A DNA stretch of 64,000 nucleotides, taken from positions 1 through 64,000 of the forward strand of contig NZ_PABT01000046.1 of the NCBI RefSeq assembly GCF_002699205.1, read 5' to 3'. Below, one piece after another: positions 26,193 through 35,393 of this stretch (position 1 is the first letter of the stretch; the number at the start of each line of letters is the position of its first letter). The DNA is from Allomuricauda sp. (lineage in GTDB: Bacteria; Bacteroidota; Bacteroidia; Flavobacteriales; Flavobacteriaceae). The notes under the pieces were generated by a model. That model did no database searches, was not told the DNA's origin, and worked only from the letters and a program-made list of their open reading frames with translations. The position numbers were made by a program, and so were the translations under genes.

Positions 26193-26804
26193 ATGAAAAT
26201 TACATCGGCAGAATTTGTAATGAGCAATTCCAATGTTGCCAAGTGCCCCAATGAGCCACTACCCGAGTATGCTTTTATAGGCAGGTCCAATGTAGGTAAA
26301 TCTTCTTTGATCAATATGTTGGTGGAGCGCAAAGCATTGGCCAAAACTTCGGGAAGACCAGGAAAAACCCAGCTCATCAATCACTTTAAGGTGAACAACA
26401 ACTGGTTTTTGGTGGATTTGCCCGGGTACGGTTATGCCCGAGTGTCTAAAAAGGATAAAAAAACGTTTCAAAAGTACATTACCGAGTATTTTCAAAAAAG
26501 AAAACAATTGGTCTGTGGTTTTGTTTTGGTGGATATTCGCCACGAGCCGCAACCTGTTGACCTGGAATTTATGGAATGGCTGGGCATCAACCAAATTCCT
26601 TTTGCCATCATTTTCACAAAGGCAGACAAACTAAAACCAGCAGTTATCGAAAAGCAGGTCAATGCCTACATTCAAAAAATGTTGGAAGGTGCTTGGGAAG
26701 AGGCTCCACCCCATTTTACAACGTCTTCCACAAACCGAATGGGACGTGAAGAACTTTTGAAGTTTATCGATGGTATCAACCAAGAGTTTTTCAAAAGCAG
26801 TTAG
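26193..26804 (+). CDS. engB: ribosome biogenesis GTPase YihA/YsxC
   Basis: EngB helps to assemble the 50S subunit. The 203-residue protein has the P-loop GRSNVGKSSL, G2 Thr in SGRPGKTQ, G3 DLPGYGYA and G4 TKADK. I place the start at 26193 (MKITSAEFVMSN) because the in-frame extension upstream to 26082 is low-complexity and not part of the family. The family length is about 200. Confidence 0.95.
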   Translation: MKITSAEFVMSNSNVAKCPNEPLPEYAFIGRSNVGKSSLINMLVERKALAKTSGRPGKTQLINHFKVNNNWFLVDLPGYGYARVSKKDKKTFQKYITEYFQKRKQLVCGFVLVDIRHEPQPVDLEFMEWLGINQIPFAIIFTKADKLKPAVIEKQVNAYIQKMLEGAWEEAPPHFTTSSTNRMGREELLKFIDGINQEFFKSS

Positions 26805-26909
26805 CAGCTATGTCATATCACCATACGTTGTCCAAGTAAGTGAATGTTGGGTTTCACGACCAATCTGTCATCTAAAAACAACTTTTTTATAAATACAAAG
26901 ATTGACAAA

Positions 26910-27638
26910 ATGAAATCCGTACTGCACAAAGCTGTAACTCGCGGCCATGCCGACCACGGCTGGCTGAAGTCGCACTACACTTTCAGTTTTGCGGGATACC
27001 ACGATCCAGAGCGAATGCATTTTGGGGTTTTACGTGTGCTCAACGACGATCGAGTGGCACCTGGCAAAGGTTTTGGAACCCATCCCCATGATAATATGGA
27101 AATTATCTCCATTCCGTTGGAGGGGGATTTGGAACACCGGGACAGTATGGGAAATACCACTACCATAAGAGAAGGTGATGTTCAGGTGATGAGCGCCGGT
27201 ACGGGTATCCAACATAGCGAGTACAACAAAAACAACAATAAGGAAGTAAAGTTTCTTCAAATCTGGATTCTACCCAAAAAACGAAATGTTGAGCCCCGAT
27301 ACGATCAAGTTTCCATCCGGGAAATAGAGAAAGAGAATGCATTTTATCAAGTCCTTTCACCAAATTCTGACGACGAAGGAGTTTGGATACATCAAGACGC
27401 ATGGTTCCATTTGGGAAAATTCAAAGCTGGTGCTACCGATTCCTATCAAATAAAAAAAGAAGGGAATGGCGTTTACGCTTTCATCTTGGAGGGAGAAGTA
27501 ACCATAGATGGGCAGAGACTCGAAGAAAGGGACGGATTCGGTATTTGGGAAACTGATTCCTTCCATTTGAGGGCAACGACCAACAGTCGGGTCTTACTTA
27601 TGGAAGTTCCCATGGAACTTAATCGGATTAAACTATAA
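26910..27638 (+). CDS. pirin family protein
   Basis: The protein of 242 residues is a bicupin of the pirin/YhhW type. The N-terminal cupin contains THPHDNMEIISIPLEGDLEH, with metal ligands His-x-His and Glu, and IQHSEYN with the next His. The C-terminal cupin is less conserved. Family members bind iron; some are quercetinases and the physiological role here is unknown. The start MKSVLHKAVTRGHADHGW is taken at 26910, since upstream codons do not look coding. Confidence 0.92.
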   Translation: MKSVLHKAVTRGHADHGWLKSHYTFSFAGYHDPERMHFGVLRVLNDDRVAPGKGFGTHPHDNMEIISIPLEGDLEHRDSMGNTTTIREGDVQVMSAGTGIQHSEYNKNNNKEVKFLQIWILPKKRNVEPRYDQVSIREIEKENAFYQVLSPNSDDEGVWIHQDAWFHLGKFKAGATDSYQIKKEGNGVYAFILEGEVTIDGQRLEERDGFGIWETDSFHLRATTNSRVLLMEVPMELNRIKL

Positions 27639-27723
27639 TATAAGGAAGTCCAAAAATCATTGAAATACCTCATTCCGAACTTGTATCAGAATTACATTGC
27701 ACTGATAAACAAACCATTATGAG

Positions 27724-27744
27724 AACCTGACACAAGTTCAGGTT
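27724..27744. other. small hairpin between convergent genes
   Basis: AACCTGA and TCAGGTT form a 7-bp stem around a 7-nt loop between pirin and gldC, which converge here. No T-run follows on either strand, so termination activity is doubtful. Confidence 0.3.
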
Positions 27745-27771
27745 GGCGAAAAACCGATATTTTAGACAGCC

Positions 27772-28107
27772 TTATTTTTTCAATTCCAGTTTTTCAGCAA
27801 AATAATCACAGAAATCCTTCATGGTGGCCGTCATTTTTTCATCTTGTGTGGCCTTATAAAAGGTATCGGCCATCGTCACCAAGGTTTGATGAAAAAACAC
27901 CTTCATCTCGTCCACGGGCATATCCTTGGTCCAAAGGTCAATTTTCAACGACTCTTGATTCTTGCTATCCCAAACGGAAAGCATCATCGCTTTGGCCTCT
28001 TCCTCATTAATCCCTCCATCCTGTGCCGACCATTTCAATTCTTCGGGCACTCGGTTTTCATCCAATCCAACTTTCAAGGTTATCTCCGAAGTGTGTTCTA
28101 CTGCCAT
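27772..28107 (-). CDS. gldC: gliding motility protein GldC
   Basis: The 111-residue protein matches GldC of Flavobacteria, a small cytoplasmic or periplasm-facing protein whose loss reduces gliding. Typical segments are HTSEITLKVGLDENRVPE at the N-terminus and KIDLWTKDMPVDEMKVFF in the middle. It directly follows gldB with no gap, the conserved gldB-gldC arrangement. Confidence 0.93.
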   Translation of the reverse strand: MAVEHTSEITLKVGLDENRVPEELKWSAQDGGINEEEAKAMMLSVWDSKNQESLKIDLWTKDMPVDEMKVFFHQTLVTMADTFYKATQDEKMTATMKDFCDYFAEKLELKK

Positions 28108-29097
28108 TTATCTTTTTGGTTTGTAATTTGACTGTTTTAAAATTTCATCTGCCGTCATTTCCAACATTTGTTTTAGACCAGTACCGGTTTTTTCCATAAA
28201 GGCCCTAACAATTTGCCATCCCATATATCTGCCCAAACGAGGAGGCGATTCATTGTCCAGCTCCAAACCGAACTTGGTGAACGGCGCCGGATCCAAGAAT
28301 TTTCTGTCCAAGTCGGAATCGGTGCTGTAAAGCAATTCCCGCTCTACAAAATATTTCCACATTTGCTCTTCGTTCGCTTTGGCCCATTCCATTTGTTCTT
28401 CGGAATATCCAATTTTTTGGGCATCGGTAGCAGAGGGAATCAATCTATCTTTTAGATAAAGTTCCTTTCCATAATATACCATACGGGAAAGCAAGGTGCG
28501 GTTTCTTGGATATGAAAGCACTTTTTTGGAAAATGCACTTGCCACATCGGATGTCAAAAATTTTTTGTCCAAGTTCGCCGCAATATACCTTTGGATGCCC
28601 CCGTAAAAATGATGGTCCTCACCCAAATAGTTGTCAAGACCGATCAATAAAAGAGAATCCGTTAAAATAATCCGATCGTCATATCTAACATCCGAAGTCA
28701 GGGTTACCACATGGGGAATTTCGGTTTCCGGAAAATAGTATTTGATATGTTTAAAGAGTAATTCCAAATCCGCTGATTCTTGTTCAAAATCTCCAAATGC
28801 CTTGGCAACCTCTTCAAAAAGTTCCACTTGAATGGTATCTGTCAGCTTTGCAACCCAAACACTATCAGGAAATTGTTCCGGGAACAGATAGGGATACTTG
28901 GACTTTAAGCCTGGGATATCACTGGGTGATGCATTGGCAAATTCTTGATCGAACCTTGATATCCGAAGATCAACGTCAACCTTTGCGATTTCCTTCTCCC
29001 TTTTATCTGTTTTCCCACAAGCTGAAAGGAGCAAAACCATCACGAAAACAAAACATTTACATAACGGAACCGTAAAGTATTTTAACAACCTCTTCAT
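28108..29097 (-). CDS. gldB: gliding motility lipoprotein GldB
   Basis: GldB is an essential gliding component in Flavobacterium, anchored as a lipoprotein. This 329-residue protein has a lipobox LLLSACGK with Cys at about residue 27 after a hydrophobic signal. The family body contains FDQEFANASP, DNYLGEDHHFYG and GRYMGWQIVRAF. The start at 29097 is chosen because the signal peptide begins there; the upstream extension is AT-rich and unlike the family. TACCTTTG at 29131-29138 is a fitting -7 box. Confidence 0.93.
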   Translation of the reverse strand: MKRLLKYFTVPLCKCFVFVMVLLLSACGKTDKREKEIAKVDVDLRISRFDQEFANASPSDIPGLKSKYPYLFPEQFPDSVWVAKLTDTIQVELFEEVAKAFGDFEQESADLELLFKHIKYYFPETEIPHVVTLTSDVRYDDRIILTDSLLLIGLDNYLGEDHHFYGGIQRYIAANLDKKFLTSDVASAFSKKVLSYPRNRTLLSRMVYYGKELYLKDRLIPSATDAQKIGYSEEQMEWAKANEEQMWKYFVERELLYSTDSDLDRKFLDPAPFTKFGLELDNESPPRLGRYMGWQIVRAFMEKTGTGLKQMLEMTADEILKQSNYKPKR

Positions 29098-29130
29098 TTT
29101 TAAGGATACAGGGTTTAAATTTACAGGGCA

Positions 29131-29138
29131 CAAAGGTA
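29131..29138 (-). promoter_or_regulatory. -7 box for gldB-gldC
   Basis: TACCTTTG on the minus strand fits TAnnTTTG and lies about 35 bp before the gldB start, in the short divergent region shared with nadE. Confidence 0.4.
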
Positions 29139-29163
29139 ATTTATTGAATCTAAATAGTAAGAT

Positions 29164-29952
29164 ATGCAGACAGAAAAGGTAATCGCCCATATTGTTGATT
29201 GGTTAAAGGAGTACGCCGAAAACGCAAAATGTAAAGGTTTTGTTATTGGAGTATCAGGTGGAATTGATTCCGCAGTGACCTCCACCCTATGTGCGAAGAC
29301 CGGGCTGGACCTTTTATGTCTGGAAATGCCCATTCACCAGGGAAAAAATCAAGTAACCCGTGCCGATAGACATATTGATTGGTTAATGGAAAACTTCCCA
29401 AATGTTTCCAGACAACCCGTCAACCTAACCCCAGTGTTCGATAGTCTGGTTGCTGCCTTCCCAAAAGTCGACAAAGAAGAAGAACGGTTTATGTCCTTGG
29501 CAAATACCAGAGCCAGGTTACGTATGACCACATTGTACTACTTTGCCGCCCTAAAAGGATATTTGGTTGCCGGCACCGGTAACAAGGTTGAAGATTTCGG
29601 TATTGGTTTCTACACAAAATATGGTGATGGAGGTGTTGACTTAAGTCCTATTGCCGACCTTCTAAAGACAGAAGTATATGAACTGGGACGAGTGCTCGGG
29701 GTAAACCAGGATATCATGGAGGCACCCCCAACCGACGGCCTATGGGGTGACAGCCGAACCGACGAAGACCAGATAGGCGCCTCTTATCCCGAATTGGAAT
29801 GGGCGATGAAAATGGATGAGAAGGGAAAAATAGCGGACGATTTTTCCGGAAGGGAAAAAGAAGTGTTCAAAATCTATAAAAAATACAATACGGCCAATAA
29901 ACATAAGATGGTTCCGATACCAATTTGTGAAATTCCAAATGACCTAAAGTAA
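29164..29952 (+). CDS. nadE: NH3-dependent NAD+ synthetase
   Basis: NadE makes NAD from deamido-NAD, ATP and ammonia. The 262-residue protein has the pyrophosphatase loop GVSGGIDSA (residues about 29-37), and the TGNKVEDFGIGFYTKYGDGG and APPTDGLWGDSRTDEDQIG segments of the family. It lacks a glutaminase domain, so it depends on free ammonia. It diverges from gldB, a conserved neighbourhood in Flavobacteria. Confidence 0.96.
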   Translation: MQTEKVIAHIVDWLKEYAENAKCKGFVIGVSGGIDSAVTSTLCAKTGLDLLCLEMPIHQGKNQVTRADRHIDWLMENFPNVSRQPVNLTPVFDSLVAAFPKVDKEEERFMSLANTRARLRMTTLYYFAALKGYLVAGTGNKVEDFGIGFYTKYGDGGVDLSPIADLLKTEVYELGRVLGVNQDIMEAPPTDGLWGDSRTDEDQIGASYPELEWAMKMDEKGKIADDFSGREKEVFKIYKKYNTANKHKMVPIPICEIPNDLK

Positions 29953-29986
29953 CCCTTTACCCTAAAAAACCCAGGTTAAGACGAAA

Positions 29987-30011
29987 AAAACCATAGAAAA
30001 ACTATGGTTTT
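29987..30011 (+). terminator. intrinsic terminator after nadE
   Basis: AAAACCATAG and CTATGGTTTT form a perfect 10-bp stem with an AAAAA loop, with T-rich sequence following. Confidence 0.7.
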
Positions 30012-30109
30012 AAGAAAAAGTTACAGTTTTACGTTAATTAATTATTATCTTGCTCACTATAATTGTAAGTATTTAGCCACTAACCATTTGTTTATTTAAA
30101 CCTAATAGA

Positions 30110-30739
30110 ATGATAAAAGTATTGATAGCTGACAACCATCCCGTTGTAAGGCTTGGTATCAAAAAGGTGCTTGAATCCAGCTCTGACATTGAGGTCATAG
30201 CTGATGTTTCAACTACCGAAGAGCTTTTTAATACATTGAAAACAGTAACCCCCGATGTAGTAATTTTAGAAATGGATATTCCAGAAATAAATGGGATAGC
30301 CACACTTAGAAAAATGAAATTGGAGTTCCCGGACATTAAAACATTAATGTACAGCGGACAATCCGAAGATGTTTATGCACTAAGCACGATTCGCGCAGGT
30401 GCTTTTGGATACCTTTCCAAAACCGCAGACCTAGAATACATTATTTCTGCAGTTAAAAAAGTCAGCGAAGGCAACATGTTCATAACAAACGAACTTGCCC
30501 AACGTCTAGCCTTTGATGAAAGCACCCAAAAACCCAGAAGGTTCTTTAGAAAACTCTCTTCTAGGGAAGTAGAAGTGCTAAAACTATTGGCCAGCGGAAA
30601 AAGAAACAAGGAAGTTGCCGAAGGCCTGAACCTCAACGAAAAAACAGTAAGTACATACAAAGCAAGATTGATGAAGAAACTGAATGTGGACAATTTGGTG
30701 GACTTACTGCAACAGGCAAAAGCCTTGGAATTATATTAA
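30110..30739 (+). CDS. NarL/LuxR-type response regulator with Glu at the phosphorylation site
   Basis: The 209-residue protein has a receiver domain (1-120) and a LuxR-type helix-turn-helix (about 145-205, LSSREVEVLKLLASGKRNKE). In the receiver the acid pair is Asp8-Asn9 (IADNHP) rather than Asp-Asp. The phospho-acceptor position reads VVILEMDIP, placing Glu54 where Asp is required. The Ser in LMYSGQ and Lys in YLSKTA are kept. Glu often mimics phosphorylation, so it may be constitutively active or use another signal. No histidine kinase lies nearby. It converges with dnaG. Confidence 0.9.
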   Translation: MIKVLIADNHPVVRLGIKKVLESSSDIEVIADVSTTEELFNTLKTVTPDVVILEMDIPEINGIATLRKMKLEFPDIKTLMYSGQSEDVYALSTIRAGAFGYLSKTADLEYIISAVKKVSEGNMFITNELAQRLAFDESTQKPRRFFRKLSSREVEVLKLLASGKRNKEVAEGLNLNEKTVSTYKARLMKKLNVDNLVDLLQQAKALELY

Positions 30740-30775
30740 AGAAGAATACCCAACCAAACCAACCAATGTGTAAAT

Positions 30776-30808
30776 CCCTTCCAATTGTAATTGGAGGGGG
30801 TTTTATAT
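30776..30808 (+). terminator. intrinsic terminator after the response regulator
   Basis: CCCTTCCAATT and AATTGGAGGGG form a strong stem with a G-U pair and a very short loop, followed by GTTTTATATTTT. It stands directly before the dnaG stop codon and ends the plus-strand transcript. Confidence 0.7.
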
Positions 30809-30809
30809 T

Positions 30810-32783
30810 TTAAGAAAGTACCCTGTTCAATTTGGCGTTCAACAATTTATTGAGCTGAAGATAATTCATGATCTCTTCCAAAACTTCAGTGTTGTCCCCT
30901 TGGCTTTCCTTTGTCCGCTCCTGTAATTTTTCAATTCTGTTCTTGATCAGGTTACAACGCAAGGTGAGTATGGTTTCTCCTACCAATTGGGCCACTCCCA
31001 CTTCTTTCTCTTTTGGATAGATATCACGACGTTCCCAATCGTGGAGCACATACTGCTCTTCTTCCATCAAAATGGATGAAACCTCAGAAACGGTCTCTTG
31101 ATCCAACTCCGATAAGAATGCACTCACTGAAAAATCAGCATCCTCATTCAATTTTTCTATCAATTTATAGTAAATTATCTTGAATTGCTCGTTCGTAAAC
31201 TCAATTTCATCATCCTGAAGATCTAGATAAACCTTTTCATATACTTTGGCCTCCACAATTTCCGGCTCAAGCACCAATTCGCCCTTTTCATTTTCCTTGA
31301 GTACCAAATCTTCAAACTCTTGTTTTTGGTTCCCGTAAAGCAAAAGAACTTCAATAATCTTGCGCTCCAACTCGTATTGAACATCGACCTTTTCAACAAC
31401 AGCGTCGTTTTTGACGACTTCGAAGGCTTTTCGTTCTTGTTTTACCTTCTTGGCCGTATCGGTCCGATGTTTTTTATCTATTTGCGCCAAAGTGTTGTAC
31501 AGCACCTCTTCAGAAATCTGCATGATCTTGGCACATTCCTGCACATAGATTTCCTGACGGATCCTATCTGGAATCTTACTGATGCTGTTCACAATATCCC
31601 TTACGGTATCAGCACGCTTTATGGGATCATTGGCAGCTTCCTCGGCCAATAAAGATGTCTTGAACTGGATAAAATCCTTGGAATGTTCCTGAAGATACTG
31701 CACTATATCCTCATAGGTATTGTTCTTGGCAAAACTATCGGGGTCCTCTCCTTCCGGAAATGTGCAGACCTTCACGTTCATGCCTTGCTCTAGAATAAGG
31801 TCGATACCCCGCAATGATGCCCGTAAACCCGCTGCATCGCCGTCAAACAGGACCGTGATATTCTTGGTGAGCCTGTTGATGAGCCGAATCTGCTCCGGAG
31901 TCAGTGCGGTACCACTGGAGGACACCACGTTTTCAATCCCTCGTTGGTGCATCTGGATCACATCGGTATAGCCTTCTACCAAAAAGCAATTGTCCTCTTT
32001 GGCAATGGCCTGCTTGGCATAGTAAATACCATAAAGCACCTTGCTTTTATGGTAAATCTCGCTTTCCGGCGAATTCAGATATTTTGCAGCCTTTTTATCA
32101 TTGGTCAAAATACGCCCTCCAAAACCGAGCACCCTACCGCTCATGGAATGAATGGGAAACATTACCCTGCCTTTGAATCTATCAAATTTTCTAGATTCAC
32201 CACTTGGCTGTTCCTTTACAATGGTCAAACCGGTTTTTTCCAGGAACTCCAATTTATACCCTTTGCCCAAGGCTGTATTGGTAAAAGCGTCCCACTCGTC
32301 CAAATTATATCCTAGACCAAAACGTTTTATAGTCTCATCAGAGAATCCGCGTTCCTTAAAATAAGTTAACCCTATTGCTTTGCCCGGCTCACTGTTCCAC
32401 AACGTTTCGGCAAAATACTTTTGGGCATACTCGGAGACCAAATACATACTTTCCCGTTCGTTTGCCTGCTCCTTCTGCTCATCGCTCTGTTCGGTTTCCT
32501 CTACCTCAATATTGTATTTTTTGGCCAAGTACTTAATGGCTTCAGGATAGGTGAAATGCTCGTGTTCCATCAAAAAAGCCACCACATTGCCCCCTTTTCC
32601 ACTACTAAAATCCTTCCAGATCTGTTTCACTGGTGAAACCATGAAACTCGGGGTACGCTCATCTGTAAAAGGACTAAGTCCCTTATAATTGGAACCTGAT
32701 TTCTTCAATTGCACAAAATCACCGATTACCTCCTCCAAACGGGCGGTTTCATATACTTGGTCTATGGTGGTTTTTGAAATCAA
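30810..32783 (-). CDS. dnaG: DNA primase DnaG without zinc ligands
   Basis: DnaG makes RNA primers at the replication fork. The 657-residue protein has the usual order: an N-terminal zinc-finger-like domain (1-100), the catalytic TOPRIM core (about 255-345, with FLVEGYTDVIQMHQ and LFDGDAAGL) and a C-terminal helicase-interaction part. In the N-terminal domain the residues aligned with the CHCC zinc ligands are not metal-binding: GLSPFTDERTPSF in place of C-C-P-F-H, and IWKDFSSGKGGN in place of the C-x-x-C pair. The fold looks kept without zinc. Confidence 0.96.
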   Translation of the reverse strand: MISKTTIDQVYETARLEEVIGDFVQLKKSGSNYKGLSPFTDERTPSFMVSPVKQIWKDFSSGKGGNVVAFLMEHEHFTYPEAIKYLAKKYNIEVEETEQSDEQKEQANERESMYLVSEYAQKYFAETLWNSEPGKAIGLTYFKERGFSDETIKRFGLGYNLDEWDAFTNTALGKGYKLEFLEKTGLTIVKEQPSGESRKFDRFKGRVMFPIHSMSGRVLGFGGRILTNDKKAAKYLNSPESEIYHKSKVLYGIYYAKQAIAKEDNCFLVEGYTDVIQMHQRGIENVVSSSGTALTPEQIRLINRLTKNITVLFDGDAAGLRASLRGIDLILEQGMNVKVCTFPEGEDPDSFAKNNTYEDIVQYLQEHSKDFIQFKTSLLAEEAANDPIKRADTVRDIVNSISKIPDRIRQEIYVQECAKIMQISEEVLYNTLAQIDKKHRTDTAKKVKQERKAFEVVKNDAVVEKVDVQYELERKIIEVLLLYGNQKQEFEDLVLKENEKGELVLEPEIVEAKVYEKVYLDLQDDEIEFTNEQFKIIYYKLIEKLNEDADFSVSAFLSELDQETVSEVSSILMEEEQYVLHDWERRDIYPKEKEVGVAQLVGETILTLRCNLIKNRIEKLQERTKESQGDNTEVLEEIMNYLQLNKLLNAKLNRVLS

Positions 32784-32941
32784 GGCGTTGTGTTAAAATA
32801 GCTGCTAAAGGTAAATAAAAACAATGTTTTGAAGAATTGGAAACTATATCCCTTTATTAAGATTTCTTATCTTAGAAGCATATTCTTACAAATTATAAAT
32901 TTTCAATGCTACAAGTATTGGAATTGCAAACATCGATTTTT

Positions 32942-34765
32942 ATGATTCAAAAAAGATTTCAAAACATATTTGTTCTAGCCAGTTTCCTTTTCATCAACAT
33001 CCACCTGGCGACTGCACAGATGCCAAAAAAGGCTACACCCGTTTTTGAAAACGGTGAGGCACAAGTAGTGGAAGCCTTTTCCGACCCAAGTAAATGGATC
33101 CGACACGATCTTTGGGTGGAAACTACTTTTGACTCGGATGGTGACGGCAAACTAGATCGCATGCATGTGGACGTTACCCGCCCGGAACAAACGGAAACCG
33201 AAGGATTAAAATTGCCCGTAATTTATGAATCAAGTCCATACTATGCCGGTACCGCAGGTTTGGACAAAGGTATTTTTTGGGATGTTAAGCAGGAACTGGG
33301 AGAACCCGGAAAACCCAGAAAACACCCCAATGTAACCCGCATTGGGGAACGCCCCATTATTTCGAACTCCCAAGTAAGAACCTGGGTGCCAAGGGGCTTT
33401 ATCGTGGTTCATTCTTCCTCTCCTGGAACAGGGCTTTCCGATGGCGCCCCAACCGTTGGCGGCGACAATGAATCCTTGGCCCCAAAAGCCGTTATCGATT
33501 GGCTCTGCGGAAGGGCGAAGGGCTACACCGAGCGCGATGGAAATGAAGAAGTAAAAGCGTATTGGTCCACTGGAAAAGTGGGGATGACCGGCACTTCGTA
33601 CAACGGAACCATACCCCTTGCTGCCGCCACGACCGGGGTTGAAGGCTTGGAAGCCATAATACCCATTGCCCCCAATACTTCGTATTATCATTATTATCGT
33701 TCCAATGGACTGGTGCGCTCACCGGGAGGATATTTAGGCGAAGATATTGACGTGCTCTATGACTTTATCCATAGTGGTGATGAATCCAAAAGGGCAAGAA
33801 ACAATAAAATAGTCCGTGACACCGAAATGAAAAACGGCCAAGACCGTATTACTGGTGATTACAACGATTTTTGGGCAGGAAGGGATTATTTGAACGACAT
33901 GAAACCTATGAAAGCCGCTCTATTGATGGCACATGGATTCAATGATTGGAACGTAATGCCGGAACACAGCTACAGAATATATAAAAAGGCCAAAGAAATG
34001 GGATTGCCCGTACAAATCTATTATCATCAAAACGGGCACGGTGGACCACCTCCCCTATCCATGATGAACCGTTGGTTCACCCGCTATCTCTACGGCATCG
34101 AAAATGGGGTGGAAAATGACCCCAAAGCATGGATTGTAAGGGAGAACGACAAAAAAGATAATCCCACTCCCTACGCGGATTATCCAAATCCTGATGCAAA
34201 AGACATAAAGCTTTATCCAAGTGCCGGCGCTCCGGCAAAAGGAAAATTAACCCATGTCAAACCCAAAAAACAAGGAACGGAGACCTTGGTGGACAATTAT
34301 TCCTTCTCCGGTGCAAGCTTGGCCAAAGCCGAGACCACAGAACACCGATTACTCTATGTCACGGAGCCTTTATCAAAGGATGTCCATATTTCAGGAGTGC
34401 CCAAAATCAAGATAAAACTCGCCAGCAGCAAACCTGCGGCCAATTTATCCGTTTGGTTGGTGTCGCTCCCTTGGACCGATGCCTTGGACACCAAGATTAC
34501 GGACAATATTATTACCCGTGGATGGGCAGACCCTCAAAACCATAGGTCATTAACGGAAAGTGAACCTTTGGTTCCCAATAAATTCTATGAAATGGAATTT
34601 GAGCTGATGCCAGACGACCAAATTATTCCCAAAGGACAACAGATCGGGTTGATGATTTTTTCCAGTGACAAAGAATTTACGCTTTGGCCAGAACCTGGAA
34701 CCAAGTTGACCGTGGATTTGGATGGGACCGAACTTACGTTGCCGGTGGTTGGGGGGAAATTATAG
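32942..34765 (+). CDS. S15-family Xaa-Pro dipeptidyl-peptidase/CocE-type hydrolase
   Basis: This 607-residue secreted enzyme has a signal peptide (IFVLASFLFINIHLATAQ) and the S15 signature GMTGTSYNGT with the nucleophilic Ser. The acid lies in AHGFNDWNV and the His in NGHGGPP. A C-terminal jelly-roll domain (X-Pro_C, from about residue 430) follows. Such enzymes remove X-Pro dipeptides or act on esters, and the periplasmic location fits peptide scavenging. I start at 32942, because the upstream in-frame Met (32906) would bury the signal peptide. Confidence 0.9.
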   Translation: MIQKRFQNIFVLASFLFINIHLATAQMPKKATPVFENGEAQVVEAFSDPSKWIRHDLWVETTFDSDGDGKLDRMHVDVTRPEQTETEGLKLPVIYESSPYYAGTAGLDKGIFWDVKQELGEPGKPRKHPNVTRIGERPIISNSQVRTWVPRGFIVVHSSSPGTGLSDGAPTVGGDNESLAPKAVIDWLCGRAKGYTERDGNEEVKAYWSTGKVGMTGTSYNGTIPLAAATTGVEGLEAIIPIAPNTSYYHYYRSNGLVRSPGGYLGEDIDVLYDFIHSGDESKRARNNKIVRDTEMKNGQDRITGDYNDFWAGRDYLNDMKPMKAALLMAHGFNDWNVMPEHSYRIYKKAKEMGLPVQIYYHQNGHGGPPPLSMMNRWFTRYLYGIENGVENDPKAWIVRENDKKDNPTPYADYPNPDAKDIKLYPSAGAPAKGKLTHVKPKKQGTETLVDNYSFSGASLAKAETTEHRLLYVTEPLSKDVHISGVPKIKIKLASSKPAANLSVWLVSLPWTDALDTKITDNIITRGWADPQNHRSLTESEPLVPNKFYEMEFELMPDDQIIPKGQQIGLMIFSSDKEFTLWPEPGTKLTVDLDGTELTLPVVGGKL

Positions 34766-34854
34766 TCTACGGTCAGGAGCAAACTGACCAAAGTCATAGC
34801 GATTATCAAAATTATTGCGTGTCTTTAAGGTTGATTAATTGTTAGCCCAAGGAC

Positions 34855-35388
34855 ATGAAAATTTTAATAGTTTATGGTACCGTGGAAGGTCAAACCCGTA
34901 AAATAGCTAGGTTCATGGAGGACATTCTTCAAGAAAAAGGCCACCAAGTGGTTATCGCAAATGCAGTTGAAGATCCACCCTCTCCCAACGATTTTGAGGC
35001 AATTTTGATAGGGAGTTCCATACACATCAATAATTACAATACCTTGATCAAAGAATATGTTCGAGATAATATCGCCACCTTGAACAAAAAGCCCACCGCT
35101 TTTTTTTCAGTAAGTATGGCAGTGGCCTCCAAGATTGAACAAGAACACGAAGAAGTGGATGAAATTGCCAAGGATTTTTTAAAGAAGACCCAATGGAACA
35201 CAAAAAATGTCTGGCATATTGCAGGAGCATTGAAATACACTGAATACAATTATTTTAAAAAGTTGATCATGCGCTCCATTGCAAAAAAAGAAGGCGGCTC
35301 TGTGGACACAAGCAAAGATCATGAATACACTGATTGGGCCAAAGTCAAAGAACAGGTCTTGAGTTTTGCCAACGATTTAAAAAAATAA
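34855..35388 (+). CDS. flavodoxin-domain protein, HemG-like
   Basis: The 177-residue flavodoxin fold carries the FMN phosphate loop YGTVEGQTRKIARFM and the GSSIHINNYNTLIKEYV region typical of menaquinone-dependent protoporphyrinogen oxidase HemG and its relatives. It could serve haem synthesis or another redox reaction; flavodoxin alone is possible. The next gene begins 5 bp after its stop. Confidence 0.75.
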   Translation: MKILIVYGTVEGQTRKIARFMEDILQEKGHQVVIANAVEDPPSPNDFEAILIGSSIHINNYNTLIKEYVRDNIATLNKKPTAFFSVSMAVASKIEQEHEEVDEIAKDFLKKTQWNTKNVWHIAGALKYTEYNYFKKLIMRSIAKKEGGSVDTSKDHEYTDWAKVKEQVLSFANDLKK

Positions 35389-35393
35389 ATAAA

